From positions 1 through 30,390 of the IMG/VR virus record IMGVR_UViG_3300022538_000439: DNA of 30,390 nt, one strand, 5' to 3'. The position numbers and the translations under genes are program-made. The DNA is from a virus. Below the pieces are notes generated by a model. The model did no database searches, had not been told where the DNA came from, and worked only from the letters and a program-made list of their open reading frames with translations. Every line of letters starts with the position of its first letter. Within the stretch, counting starts at the first letter, position 1. Shown here piece after piece: positions 23,094 through 30,298 of the stretch.

Positions 23094-23959
23094 GAAAATT
23101 ATTCATAATATCTCTGATTCTCTTATTGGCGACTTCGGTATTTGCTCAATGGCCTTATGACAATAAACCGATGCTGGGTCGTCAAATCAACTGGGTACAT
23201 CCTCTATCTAAAGGTCTTGTCGGTCTCTGGCTATTCAATGAAGGCTCAGGCGGTCAAGCCTCTGATTTGAGCGGGAATGGGAATATAGGGATATTTGTTA
23301 ATAGTCCAATTTGGGGGATTGGTAAATATGGTCAATTAGTTAATTTTGTTTCCACATCTTCTCAAGTAATATCAGTATCAAATGCCCCTGTTACCGCCGT
23401 TCCTATGACATTGATTTCCTGGGTAAAAACAGGGGCAGCCTGGAAGTACATATACGGAGTATCTGTTTGCAATAGTGGTTCTGAATTTAATAGGCATGCT
23501 GTAAGTTGTAGGGCCAACGTATCTTTCTCTTATAACTTCGGGGACACTGGCGTTAGTGGTGGTTCTGTTGTGGCAGATACCCATTATATGATAGCTGGGG
23601 TATCCTATGCCATCGATGACCATCATCTTTACGTGGATGGAATAGAAATTGCATCTTCATCATTGTCCAGTATCGCAACTGGTTTAGACAGGATTGGCAT
23701 TGGTGCCTTATATGATTCAACACCGTCATACAGCGATGGTGGTGTTGAAATGGCAATGATTTACAACCGTGCCCTATCTGCTTCTGAGGTCGCCTTACTC
23801 TACCGAGAGATGTTTTGTATGTTCGAGGAGGATAATATTGCATTGATGGCGGTAGAGGCTCCGGCGGTCGGCGGACAAGTCATAATAATACAAACGATGA
23901 TTCCAGTTTTTCTTATTTTCACTTTGGTCTGTTTCGTAAAAAGGAGAAAGCAATGTTAG
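23090..23959 (+). CDS. LamG/concanavalin-like protein with signal peptide and C-terminal membrane anchor
   Basis: A 289-residue protein. A Sec signal (MRKLFIISLILLLATSVFA, residues 1-19) is followed by a LamG-type lectin-like domain: GLVGLWLFNEGSGGQASDLS (about 43-62) is the family opening, then a VPMTLISWVKTG strand and DDHHLYVDGIEI, ending in AMIYNRALSASEVALLY. Residues about 262-284 are a hydrophobic helix (VIIIQTMIPVFLIFTLVCFV) followed by KRRKQC, a cytoplasmic stop-transfer signal. The predicted topology places the LamG domain in the periplasm with a tethered C-terminus. In most phages such domains are on virion fibres, so this arrangement is unusual. Confidence 0.8.
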   Translation: MRKLFIISLILLLATSVFAQWPYDNKPMLGRQINWVHPLSKGLVGLWLFNEGSGGQASDLSGNGNIGIFVNSPIWGIGKYGQLVNFVSTSSQVISVSNAPVTAVPMTLISWVKTGAAWKYIYGVSVCNSGSEFNRHAVSCRANVSFSYNFGDTGVSGGSVVADTHYMIAGVSYAIDDHHLYVDGIEIASSSLSSIATGLDRIGIGALYDSTPSYSDGGVEMAMIYNRALSASEVALLYREMFCMFEEDNIALMAVEAPAVGGQVIIIQTMIPVFLIFTLVCFVKRRKQC

Positions 23960-24465
23960 GTTCAGGTGCAACTGCCCAAATACTCGGTGCCGTAGCTGAT
24001 GAGCCAATGATTAAGGCACAAAAATCACCGCCTTTGAAAGCGATGATAGACAAGATGCTTGAGTTTGAATCGGTGCTCGGAAGTATGCCGGGGGCAAAAT
24101 TCGACGATGATGCCTGTCCTCTCAAGCACACTTTCACTGATGGTCTTTATATCCGTGAAATGAGAGCACCCAAGGGAATGTTGAATGTCAGTAAGTTACA
24201 TAAGACAACTCATCCTTATTTTATTTTGAAGGGCGAATTTTCCGTACTGACAGAAAACGGAATGAAAAGAATCAAAGCTCCATATACGGGTATTACCAAG
24301 GCGGGAACAAAACGAATCGTTTATTTTCACGAAGATACTACCTGGATAACCGTTCACCCAAACCCCAATAACGAAACTGATTTGGAGAAAATAGAGGATG
24401 AACTGATAGCAAAAAATTATGAAGAATTACCTGAAAATATAAGGGAGAATATATGTCTTTTGTAG
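23953..24465 (+). CDS. Cupin-like phage protein
   Basis: A 170-residue protein with a helical N-terminus (about residues 1-55) and a beta-barrel half: GLYIREMRAPKGMLNVSKLH (66-85) then HPYFILKGEFSVLTENG, AGTKRIVYFHEDTTWITVHP near 117-136 and an acidic tail (DLEKIEDELI). Proteins of this plan occur next to structural genes in many phages; the function is unknown. It starts with AAGGAG at 8 bases and overlaps the next gene by 13 bases. No signal peptide. Confidence 0.75.
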   Translation: MLGSGATAQILGAVADEPMIKAQKSPPLKAMIDKMLEFESVLGSMPGAKFDDDACPLKHTFTDGLYIREMRAPKGMLNVSKLHKTTHPYFILKGEFSVLTENGMKRIKAPYTGITKAGTKRIVYFHEDTTWITVHPNPNNETDLEKIEDELIAKNYEELPENIRENICLL

Positions 24466-25244
24466 CAGCAGCGTTAATAGGTGGCGGAGCGATGGTCGGC
24501 TCTACCTTATTGAGCAAAGGCGGCGGCGGTGATGTCGGATTTAAGCAAGTGCCGGAAACAAAAGAAGCCACGGCAGCGAGGAAGAAGCTAATGGAAATGG
24601 CTACCGGTCCGCTTCCAGAGATACCACGGCGGGGGGTAGCTCCCCTGCCGGGCATGACGGAAGAGAGACAGCTTGCCCGAACAACGGCCAAGGAACTTGT
24701 CCAGCCACAGGACATTTTCAGCTTGCCGGAAGTACAGGGAATCATACAGGAAGCTAATGTAACCGGCAACTTACTGGCAAACCGGTTGGCCAGGGCGTTG
24801 CAGGCATCTGGCAATATAACAACAACGACAGGTCGTGATGTATTGGGCAGGGCGGTAACGGAAGTTCAAAAGAGCCTTGCTGCGTCCTTGGCACCGTTTG
24901 CGATGGAAGAAAGGGGACGCAGGACAAGTATGATACCTATGCTCGAATCACTCGGCTTGACGGAAGAAATGATGGGCAGAGGTGTTACGCAGGCCCAGCT
25001 CGATGCCTTGTTTGAACAGCAGGCAACCGAGGCACAATTACCGATGACTTTCCAAGCACCGTTATTGCAGTCAATTATTGGCTCGCAACCTCCGGTTCAA
25101 CCGATAATTCAGGGCCAGCAGCCGAGCGCAATCAGCCAATATGCACCGTTAATCGGGCCGATGTTAAGTGCAGCTATGACTGGCGGTGGGCAGACTACTG
25201 GAGTGAATATGCCTGCTGATGTGAGAAGATTACTCTATCAATAA
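24453..25244 (+). CDS. Internal virion / DNA ejection protein candidate (first of three)
   Basis: A 263-residue protein opening with a Gly/Ala-rich hydrophobic segment (AAALIGGGAMVGSTLLSKGG) followed by GGG, common among DNA ejection proteins that pass through the tail. The middle is helical (about residues 75-170) with the SLPEVQGIIQEANVTGN stretch, and the C-terminus is Gln/Pro-rich. The call rests on composition and on being the first of three consecutive long, Gln- and Ala-rich genes after the tail genes, the usual place for ejection proteins in P22- and N4-like phages. Confidence 0.6.
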   Translation: MSFVAAALIGGGAMVGSTLLSKGGGGDVGFKQVPETKEATAARKKLMEMATGPLPEIPRRGVAPLPGMTEERQLARTTAKELVQPQDIFSLPEVQGIIQEANVTGNLLANRLARALQASGNITTTTGRDVLGRAVTEVQKSLAASLAPFAMEERGRRTSMIPMLESLGLTEEMMGRGVTQAQLDALFEQQATEAQLPMTFQAPLLQSIIGSQPPVQPIIQGQQPSAISQYAPLIGPMLSAAMTGGGQTTGVNMPADVRRLLYQ

Positions 25245-25253
25245 GGAAAACAA

Positions 25254-26291
25254 ATGAGACAAGTAATGTCACCAATAGACCTTAGGAGCCAGGCGGAAAG
25301 ACAAGGCATAACCAGGACTCAGCAAACGGCACAGGCCATAGCGAGTCTCCTACAACTTGCCGGGGCGACGGAACAGAAGCGGCGTGAACGTCAAACCCTC
25401 GATAGGATTACCAGGGCTATTGCGGGGGGTGCGACTACGATAGAAGCTATCTCTGCCGTTGCAAGGCAGGAACCTGAGTTCGGCACAGGTATTTCCGGGG
25501 CGTTGCAGAAATTTGGCGGTATGTTCCAGCCTTCCCCGGGCGCGATGGGGCAAAGTATCCAGCAGGCTATAATAGGACAGAGAATAAAGCAAGAATTGAC
25601 GCGACCAGAACCCTTTACGCTTACTCCCGGTGGTATGAGATTTACGGGTGCTGGCGAACCTATAGCGGGATTGCCGCCAGAACCAATGATTCCGACACAA
25701 AAAGCTGCACAAGCCAAATTGGATGCTTATAATAAAGCAAAAGCCATATCACCATTACAACGAAACAAACACCAACAGGCAGTAGTGGAAAAATATGAAC
25801 TTGGTCAGGCATTAGTTCAAATAAATTTAGGTAAGGCATCGCCGACCGAAAGAAAAGAAATTGCAGAAACGAGAGCAAGCGTAGATGCATTAAATAATAT
25901 TAAAGAATTATATGATGATGCAAAGACGCGGACAGGGCCGGTTGTGGGGAGATTAGACCCGATATTAGGAGTGTTTGGATGGACAACGCAGGAACAGGAA
26001 GATTTTATGGCAGCGACTTCAGCATTCAGGAATCGGATAATCAAAGAAATTACCGGCGCTCAGATGTCGGAAGTTGAAGCCAAACGTATCCTGAAACAAG
26101 TTCCCCAAGAAACTGACCCGCCCGCAAGATGGGAGGCCAAGTGGAGACAAAGCAAAAAGAACTTGGAATTTCTGCAAAAGCGCAGATTGGAGATATTGCA
26201 ACAATCAGGATTACAAGTACCGAGTGGACAGACGATTGATATAAGAAATATGTCAGACGAAGAACTAAGAAAAATAGTCGGGGAGCAATAA
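25254..26291 (+). CDS. Internal virion / DNA ejection protein candidate (second)
   Basis: A 345-residue helical protein with the charged opening QAERQGITRTQQTAQAIASL and a Gly/Pro-rich stretch near residues 90-150 (IPTQKAAQ follows). A long helical C-terminal half includes VGRLDPILGVFGWTTQEQ and FRNRIIKEITGAQMSEVE. The last motif (GAQMSExEAxR) recurs in phage internal virion proteins. AAGGA precedes the ATG and the stop overlaps the next start (TAATG). Confidence 0.65.
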   Translation: MRQVMSPIDLRSQAERQGITRTQQTAQAIASLLQLAGATEQKRRERQTLDRITRAIAGGATTIEAISAVARQEPEFGTGISGALQKFGGMFQPSPGAMGQSIQQAIIGQRIKQELTRPEPFTLTPGGMRFTGAGEPIAGLPPEPMIPTQKAAQAKLDAYNKAKAISPLQRNKHQQAVVEKYELGQALVQINLGKASPTERKEIAETRASVDALNNIKELYDDAKTRTGPVVGRLDPILGVFGWTTQEQEDFMAATSAFRNRIIKEITGAQMSEVEAKRILKQVPQETDPPARWEAKWRQSKKNLEFLQKRRLEILQQSGLQVPSGQTIDIRNMSDEELRKIVGEQ

Positions 26292-28492
26292 TGCCTATAA
26301 CCCCAGAACAAGCCAAAGCTGAATTGAGAAGGCGTCAGGCTGCCACAGAACTGCAAAGACGGGCTAATTTGCCACAAGGGGCGATAAAATCGACTGTGGA
26401 CGATGCTGTGGGTCTTATTGGGCAAGATAGACCCCCTGAACAACAAAAAAGAATAGAACAGTTAATTGACCAACTTGGTGGAAGGATGCCTGGATTAGAC
26501 CCTATACCGGTAGCGGGTTTTCCAGGCCCGGAAGAAGAGCAGAGAAGACGAGCTTATCAAGAATTGACACAAATGGGTTTTTCCCCTGAACAAATAAGAT
26601 TATCCTCACAAACCCAAAAAATCCTGGGCGGCGCACGTATAGGTAGAACTGTTGGTGGTATAGGTGGCGCTATTGCCGCAACAGCGGTGGCTGGCAGATT
26701 TATACCCGGCCCTATTGATGATGCTGCGATATTGGCCGCTCTTATAGCTACCGGGGGTGCGGGATTGGGCGGGGTAACTGGCGAGGCTATTCAAACAGGA
26801 ATAGAAGAAAAACGAATGATAGGTAAGAGGGAAGCATTAAAGGCATTTGCGATAGAGGCAGGGACAGAATTAGGAGGAAGAGCAGTTGTTGGTGGTGGCA
26901 AATTACTTTTTTCGCCCTTTATTAAAAAGATAATACCAGAGGCAGCAACATTGGTTGATGATTTTGCGAAGGTAGGAGGGCAGTTTTCACCAACTGAATT
27001 AGATAAAAGATTCTCATTGCGAATAGCCGAAGCATTTAGCAGAGGAGGTTTTGGGGCCAAAGAAATATTTCAGGAGTTTGAAGAAAAACAAGGTAGGGCA
27101 GTTTTGGCTTATGCAGATAGTATTATAGATGCCATTGGCGAAGGTGTTGCCCGGCAGACTCCAGAACAAATAGGAGAAATATTTGCAAGAGGAATAACCC
27201 GGCCAAATGGCAGAATATTCAATATATTGGATGATTTATTTGAACCTCTATACAAACAACTCGATGACTTGACCAAATCATCTATAATCAAACAGACAGC
27301 AAAGATAAGTGTGCCATCTACAATTTTAGACGAGACCGGCAAACCGTTTGAAAAGATGGTTACAAAAATTATCGGTGAACGAATTCAAGGTACTGGTGTT
27401 AGTACAAATTCTCTCAAAGCATTTAGAAAACAACTTATAGCTCAAAATCAGAGATTAGTTGATATTGCCAAACGAACCGGTAAAGAGTTGCCTCTTATTA
27501 GTCCGGCGGGAAAACAAATATTAAGCGATGTAGATAATCTTCCCAAAGTTGTAGGTCATTCTGATTACAGAGCGTTTAGAACAAAAGTATTAAAAGAAAC
27601 TCGCAAATTAAACAGGGATGTAGATATTTCAGAATCAATGGTTAAGAAAATATCAACTATAACCAGGAATGAATTACTTGACTCTAAAAGTGTTGCAGGT
27701 GCATCACCGAAGGCAAAAATATTGCACGCTAATATAAGCAGATTATATGCAACGGCACAAGAGGGGCTTGAAACGACATTCTCCGAAAAACTTGCCAAAA
27801 GACTTCTTCAAAATCCATCGAGGATAATAAAAGAAGTATTTCCTGCTAATAATCCGAAATCAATCAGGCTTTTAAGGCAGTCTCTTGTCGAGCCTATAAG
27901 TGGCAAGCCCAGCAGAGAAGGGAAAATGTTATGGAATCAATTAAGACAACAATGGCTTGCTGACGCTGTAAACGAGGCAACAAAAGAAGGTGTTGCAAAA
28001 CCTAAGATATTTAATAGTCAACTCAGAAAATTGGGTAAAGGTTTTCAGGAAATGTTCCCGGAAAAAGAGATAGCAAATAACGTAAAGAAGATACAAACAA
28101 TATTTGAAAGGGCTGGCAAAGCTCCGCCTACGGGGGCATCCCTATTTTCCCGTGGAGCGCAAGTCTATGGCGTAACCAAAATGTACCAGGGTAGCAAGGA
28201 GGGCGATTTTGTCGGTTTTACTATCGGAGCAACTATGGCTTTGGGGCCACTGGCTTTTGCAAAATTAGCGACACATCCTCAAGGTGTTAAATTTTTGACA
28301 TTGGGTTTCGAGATGAAACCAGGAGCATCTGGGCTTGTCCCCAATGTTGTCAGGATAATAAGATTGCTTAGAAATATAAATAAAAAGGAAGATAAACAGC
28401 GAGTAGCTATATTAAAGCAAAAACAATTAAAAAGATGGATAAAAGGTGCCCCAGCTCGTAGAGAGGCCCGAAAATTTGCTGGGGGTTTTTAG
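26291..28492 (+). CDS. Large internal virion / DNA ejection protein candidate (third)
   Basis: A 733-residue protein. The N-terminus is basic and helical (ITPEQAKAELRRRQAATELQ). Residues about 115-175 form a Gly/Ala-rich hydrophobic region (RTVGGIGGAIAATAVAGRFI and GATGGAGLGGVTGE-like), consistent with membrane insertion during DNA delivery. A long helical body follows, with a DYRAFRTKVLKETRKLNRD stretch and a Lys/Arg-rich C-terminus (RWIKGAPARREARKFAGGF). No lytic transglycosylase motif is apparent. The last codons contain an intrinsic terminator. Codon and base use becomes more AT-rich in the second half. Confidence 0.7.
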   Translation: MPITPEQAKAELRRRQAATELQRRANLPQGAIKSTVDDAVGLIGQDRPPEQQKRIEQLIDQLGGRMPGLDPIPVAGFPGPEEEQRRRAYQELTQMGFSPEQIRLSSQTQKILGGARIGRTVGGIGGAIAATAVAGRFIPGPIDDAAILAALIATGGAGLGGVTGEAIQTGIEEKRMIGKREALKAFAIEAGTELGGRAVVGGGKLLFSPFIKKIIPEAATLVDDFAKVGGQFSPTELDKRFSLRIAEAFSRGGFGAKEIFQEFEEKQGRAVLAYADSIIDAIGEGVARQTPEQIGEIFARGITRPNGRIFNILDDLFEPLYKQLDDLTKSSIIKQTAKISVPSTILDETGKPFEKMVTKIIGERIQGTGVSTNSLKAFRKQLIAQNQRLVDIAKRTGKELPLISPAGKQILSDVDNLPKVVGHSDYRAFRTKVLKETRKLNRDVDISESMVKKISTITRNELLDSKSVAGASPKAKILHANISRLYATAQEGLETTFSEKLAKRLLQNPSRIIKEVFPANNPKSIRLLRQSLVEPISGKPSREGKMLWNQLRQQWLADAVNEATKEGVAKPKIFNSQLRKLGKGFQEMFPEKEIANNVKKIQTIFERAGKAPPTGASLFSRGAQVYGVTKMYQGSKEGDFVGFTIGATMALGPLAFAKLATHPQGVKFLTLGFEMKPGASGLVPNVVRIIRLLRNINKKEDKQRVAILKQKQLKRWIKGAPARREARKFAGGF
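28449..28490 (+). terminator. Intrinsic terminator embedded in the end of the ejection gene
   Basis: CCCCAGC (28449-28455) pairs perfectly with GCTGGGG (28478-28484) over a 22-base loop, followed by G and five T up to the stop codon. The stem lies wholly inside the coding sequence, so it would end the late structural transcript at the last codon of the large ejection protein. Confidence 0.7.
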
Positions 28493-28695
28493 GAGTTAAT
28501 ATCGTAAAAATTCTTCCAGAATTTGGCGTCTTCTTTTTGTTGCTTATTGTTTACTTTTTGTTGTTTTTTGATATTAAAACAAAAAACGATAAACCAACAC
28601 AATAAAATGATACCAAAAATTGAATCGAATCCACCAAGAGAGGATATATAGAGTAAAGGCAAAATGATGCAAATTATAATGAATAGAAAAGCCAT
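28489..28695 (-). CDS. Small two-helix membrane protein on the opposite strand (moron candidate)
   Basis: A 68-residue reverse-strand protein with two hydrophobic helices (about residues 3-20 and 26-42, separated by the LGGFDS turn) and a Lys/Gln-rich tail (IKKQQKVNNKQQKEDAKFW). It lies between the late operon and the lysis-like cassette, facing back into the terminator region, and its stop overlaps the stop of the ejection gene. Its own promoter (28702-28730) predicts a leaderless mRNA. A role in superinfection exclusion or membrane control is possible, inferred by analogy only. Confidence 0.65.
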   Translation of the reverse strand: MAFLFIIICIILPLLYISSLGGFDSIFGIILLCWFIVFCFNIKKQQKVNNKQQKEDAKFWKNFYDINS

Positions 28696-28701
28696 AACTA
28701 A

Positions 28702-28730
28702 ATACTACCAAATTTATAACAAAAAGTCAA
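28702..28730 (-). promoter_or_regulatory. Sigma70-like promoter for the reverse membrane protein gene
   Basis: On the minus strand TTGACT (28725-28730) and TAGTAT (28702-28707) are spaced by exactly 17 bp (28708-28724). The -35 matches at 5 of 6 positions and the -10 at 4 of 6. The -10 ends 6 bases before the ATG, so the start codon is expected at +1. Confidence 0.65.
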
Positions 28731-28757
28731 GAGAAAAATAGAAAAAGAAGGAATAAT

Positions 28758-28979
28758 ATGGAAAACGAAGTATGCAAACATCATAGTGGATTGGTTCAGA
28801 AGATTGAAGATGTGAGAGATGATACTGGCAAGCAATGGGATGAGATAAACAAGATAAAAAACAGACCCCCGGTATGGTGTACGGTCGTAATTGCAATATT
28901 AAGTGCTTCACTGGGTTCAGTATTGACGTATGCCGCACTTGCGGTCAGGATAGCAACGGCAGCACAGGCGGCTCATTAA
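28758..28979 (+). CDS. Holin-like protein with coiled-coil N-terminus
   Basis: A 73-residue protein. Residues 1-36 are a hydrophilic helical segment starting ENEVCKHHSGLVQKIEDV; residues about 38-62 are a transmembrane helix (VWCTVVIAILSASLGSVLTY). This plan, a Cys-x-His N-terminus with one C-terminal helix, matches small XhlA/holin-associated phage proteins. AGAAGGA lies before the ATG. It opens a co-oriented group of four genes that looks like a lysis module, though no endolysin is in the window. Confidence 0.65.
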   Translation: MENEVCKHHSGLVQKIEDVRDDTGKQWDEINKIKNRPPVWCTVVIAILSASLGSVLTYAALAVRIATAAQAAH

Positions 28980-28990
28980 AAGGAATAAAA

Positions 28991-29182
28991 ATGGAAGGAC
29001 AAAAACCCAAAATTGAAGGCTGGCGAAAAATAGGAATTGGAGTAACTGCGATAACGGCATTGTCTATCAAGGGTTCGGTAGATTTCAAGATAGCGGTTAT
29101 CATTGGAATAATTGCCATCATTGGCATTATCGTACAAGGCGTACTGGACTATGAGAAGAAAAAAATACCTAAGAATGGTTGA
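28991..29182 (+). CDS. Second small membrane protein, holin candidate
   Basis: A 63-residue protein with two hydrophobic segments (GIGVTAITALSI, about residues 14-25, and FKIAVIIGIIAIIGIIVQGV, about 31-50) and a basic end (DYEKKKIPKNG). AAGGA lies before the ATG at 28991; the longer reading frame upstream would overlap the preceding gene. Together with the previous gene it may form a two-component holin pair. It overlaps the next gene. Confidence 0.6.
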   Translation: MEGQKPKIEGWRKIGIGVTAITALSIKGSVDFKIAVIIGIIAIIGIIVQGVLDYEKKKIPKNG

Positions 29183-29306
29183 GGAGCGCGACAGTGTTCA
29201 AGGGGCTATGAAGAAGGCTTTTGCGGAAAATAATATGGCCGAATATCATCGTTTGAACGGCCATTTAATATGGTTAGAAGAAAAAATCAGAAAGGGCAAA
29301 AAATGA
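29151..29306 (+). CDS. Small charged helical protein
   Basis: A 51-residue protein, almost entirely helical and charged (MVEERDSVQGAMKKAFAENN then LIWLEEKIRKGKK). The start is uncertain: ATG 29151 overlaps the holin candidate by 32 bases, and ATG 29175 by 8 bases is also possible. No membrane segment is present, so it is not a typical inner-membrane spanin. The stop overlaps the lipoprotein start (ATGA). Confidence 0.55.
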   Translation: MRRKKYLRMVEERDSVQGAMKKAFAENNMAEYHRLNGHLIWLEEKIRKGKK

Positions 29307-29764
29307 AAAATGTAATGTTGGCAGTAGTGTTGGTATTGGTGCTGTGTTTGACAGGTTGCACAGCCGGTTGGGCATTTGGGGATAGCGATGCGCTTGGCGC
29401 TCGGGTTGGTATTGAAGTAATCGACCCTAACGTCGAGGTTGGAGTATCGGCTATGTGGTTGCCTGACATTGAAAAACCGGTGGCATACGGACTTTATGCG
29501 GTCTATCACGGGCCGGAAGTTTTTGAAGTCCCAAATCCTTTTACTTTCTTCTCGGAAAGAATTTCAGGACATCCGTATGGCGGCGGCAAGTTTGACGTGG
29601 ATGAGAGATTCGAGGAAAGTATGTTATCGCCGATAGTAGGGTTTATATTTGCTGGCGATGACGAATCAGGAATTTCTGCATTTATCGAATATCAGCCCGA
29701 ATCTTTCGACCGGACACAAATAGGTGAAAGCAAACTGATGATGGGAGCAAGATACAAGTTTTGA
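29303..29764 (+). CDS. Lipoprotein with beta-barrel-like mature part
   Basis: A 153-residue protein with a lipoprotein signal (MKNVMLAVVLVLVLCLTGC), lipobox LTGC and lipidated Cys19. The mature part alternates strands typical of small outer-membrane barrels (ARVGIEVIDPNVEVGVSAMW, AYGLYAVYH, GISAFIEYQPESFD) and ends in GARYKF, a C-terminal aromatic residue as in barrel proteins. Location in the outer membrane is inferred. It follows the holin candidates and precedes a terminator. It could be an outer-membrane lysis protein or a surface-masking protein; the length and strand content are unlike known small spanins. Confidence 0.7.
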   Translation: MKNVMLAVVLVLVLCLTGCTAGWAFGDSDALGARVGIEVIDPNVEVGVSAMWLPDIEKPVAYGLYAVYHGPEVFEVPNPFTFFSERISGHPYGGGKFDVDERFEESMLSPIVGFIFAGDDESGISAFIEYQPESFDRTQIGESKLMMGARYKF

Positions 29765-29821
29765 GGGTTTTTCATCACCCTCGAAGGAGTTTGGTTTTTT
29801 GCTTGACTAAGCTCCTTTTTT
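29763..29821 (+). terminator. Double terminator after the lysis-like cassette
   Basis: A first hairpin pairs GAGGGT (29763-29768, including part of the lipoprotein stop) with ACCCTC (29777-29782). A second pairs AAGGAG (29784-29789) with CTCCTT (29812-29817), followed by T residues to 29821. The -35 of the next promoter lies in the second loop. Confidence 0.6.
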
Positions 29822-29831
29822 ATGTTATAAT
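29803..29831 (+). promoter_or_regulatory. Sigma70 promoter for the HNH-like gene
   Basis: TTGACT (29803-29808) and TATAAT (29826-29831) are spaced by exactly 17 bp (29809-29825). The -10 ends 6 bases before the ATG at 29838, so a leaderless transcript is expected. No ribosome-binding site precedes the ATG. Confidence 0.8.
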
Positions 29832-29837
29832 AGAGAT

Positions 29838-30158
29838 ATGATTGAAAAAAGATGTACTCAATGTGGCCAAACTAAACCCTTGAGAGCTTTCAATATTGAT
29901 AGAAATTGCAAGGTAGGGATTCGTGCACAATGCCAAGTATGTCAATATTCCATTCAAAGCAAACGGTACTATCGAGAGAAATTCAAACCTCAAGCCAAAG
30001 AAAAAGCAAGACAAGCATATAAAAACGGTCTTATACAAAAACCATTATTTTGCGAAAAATGTCACGAGAAAAAACCGCTTGATAAACATCATCCAGATTA
30101 TAACAAACCATTAGAAGTGATGTGGTTATGTAGGAGTTGTCATAAAGTAGCATCATAA
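29838..30158 (+). CDS. HNH-endonuclease-like zinc protein
   Basis: A 106-residue protein with an N-terminal Cys-rich ribbon (KRCTQCGQTKPLRAFNID, then a second CQVC pair) and a C-terminal part with FCEKC, KHHPDYNKPLEVMWLC and RSCHK. The Cys-x2-Cys, His-His-x-Asp-Tyr and Cys-x2-Cys-His pattern is that of compact HNH-type zinc nucleases common in phages. H-H (about 91-92) and the last H are candidate catalytic or metal residues. It has its own promoter and no ribosome-binding site. It may be a homing-type or packaging-linked nuclease, or only a zinc protein. Confidence 0.75.
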   Translation: MIEKRCTQCGQTKPLRAFNIDRNCKVGIRAQCQVCQYSIQSKRYYREKFKPQAKEKARQAYKNGLIQKPLFCEKCHEKKPLDKHHPDYNKPLEVMWLCRSCHKVAS

Positions 30159-30210
30159 ATCTTGCCTCATAACCCCCTACATTACAAGCACTTAATAAAA
30201 ACAGCAAGAT
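30159..30210. repeat. Inverted repeat upstream of the last promoter
   Basis: ATCTTGC (30159-30165) and GCAAGAT (30204-30210) form a perfect 7-bp inverted repeat 38 bases apart, just before the promoter at 30228. It could be an operator or a long-loop hairpin; nothing else supports either. Confidence 0.3.
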
Positions 30211-30227
30211 AATGACAAAATTGGTTC

Positions 30228-30256
30228 TTGACTTTCTAAAGTTTTTATGGTAAAAT
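30228..30256 (+). promoter_or_regulatory. Sigma70 promoter for the gene at the window end
   Basis: TTGACT (30228-30233) and TAAAAT (30251-30256) are again spaced by exactly 17 bp. Here the transcript has a leader of about 36 bases and an AGGAG (30287-30291) placed 7 bases before the ATG at 30299. Confidence 0.75.
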
Positions 30257-30298
30257 ACCGATAGTAATGGATTGATAAAAGAATATAGGAGTAATGCA

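Noticed and set aside
28652-28680. TATAAT at 28675-28680 as a plus-strand promoter for the lysis-like cassette
   Set aside because: No recognisable -35 box lies 16-18 bases upstream, and the region is AT-rich, so the hexamer is expected by chance.
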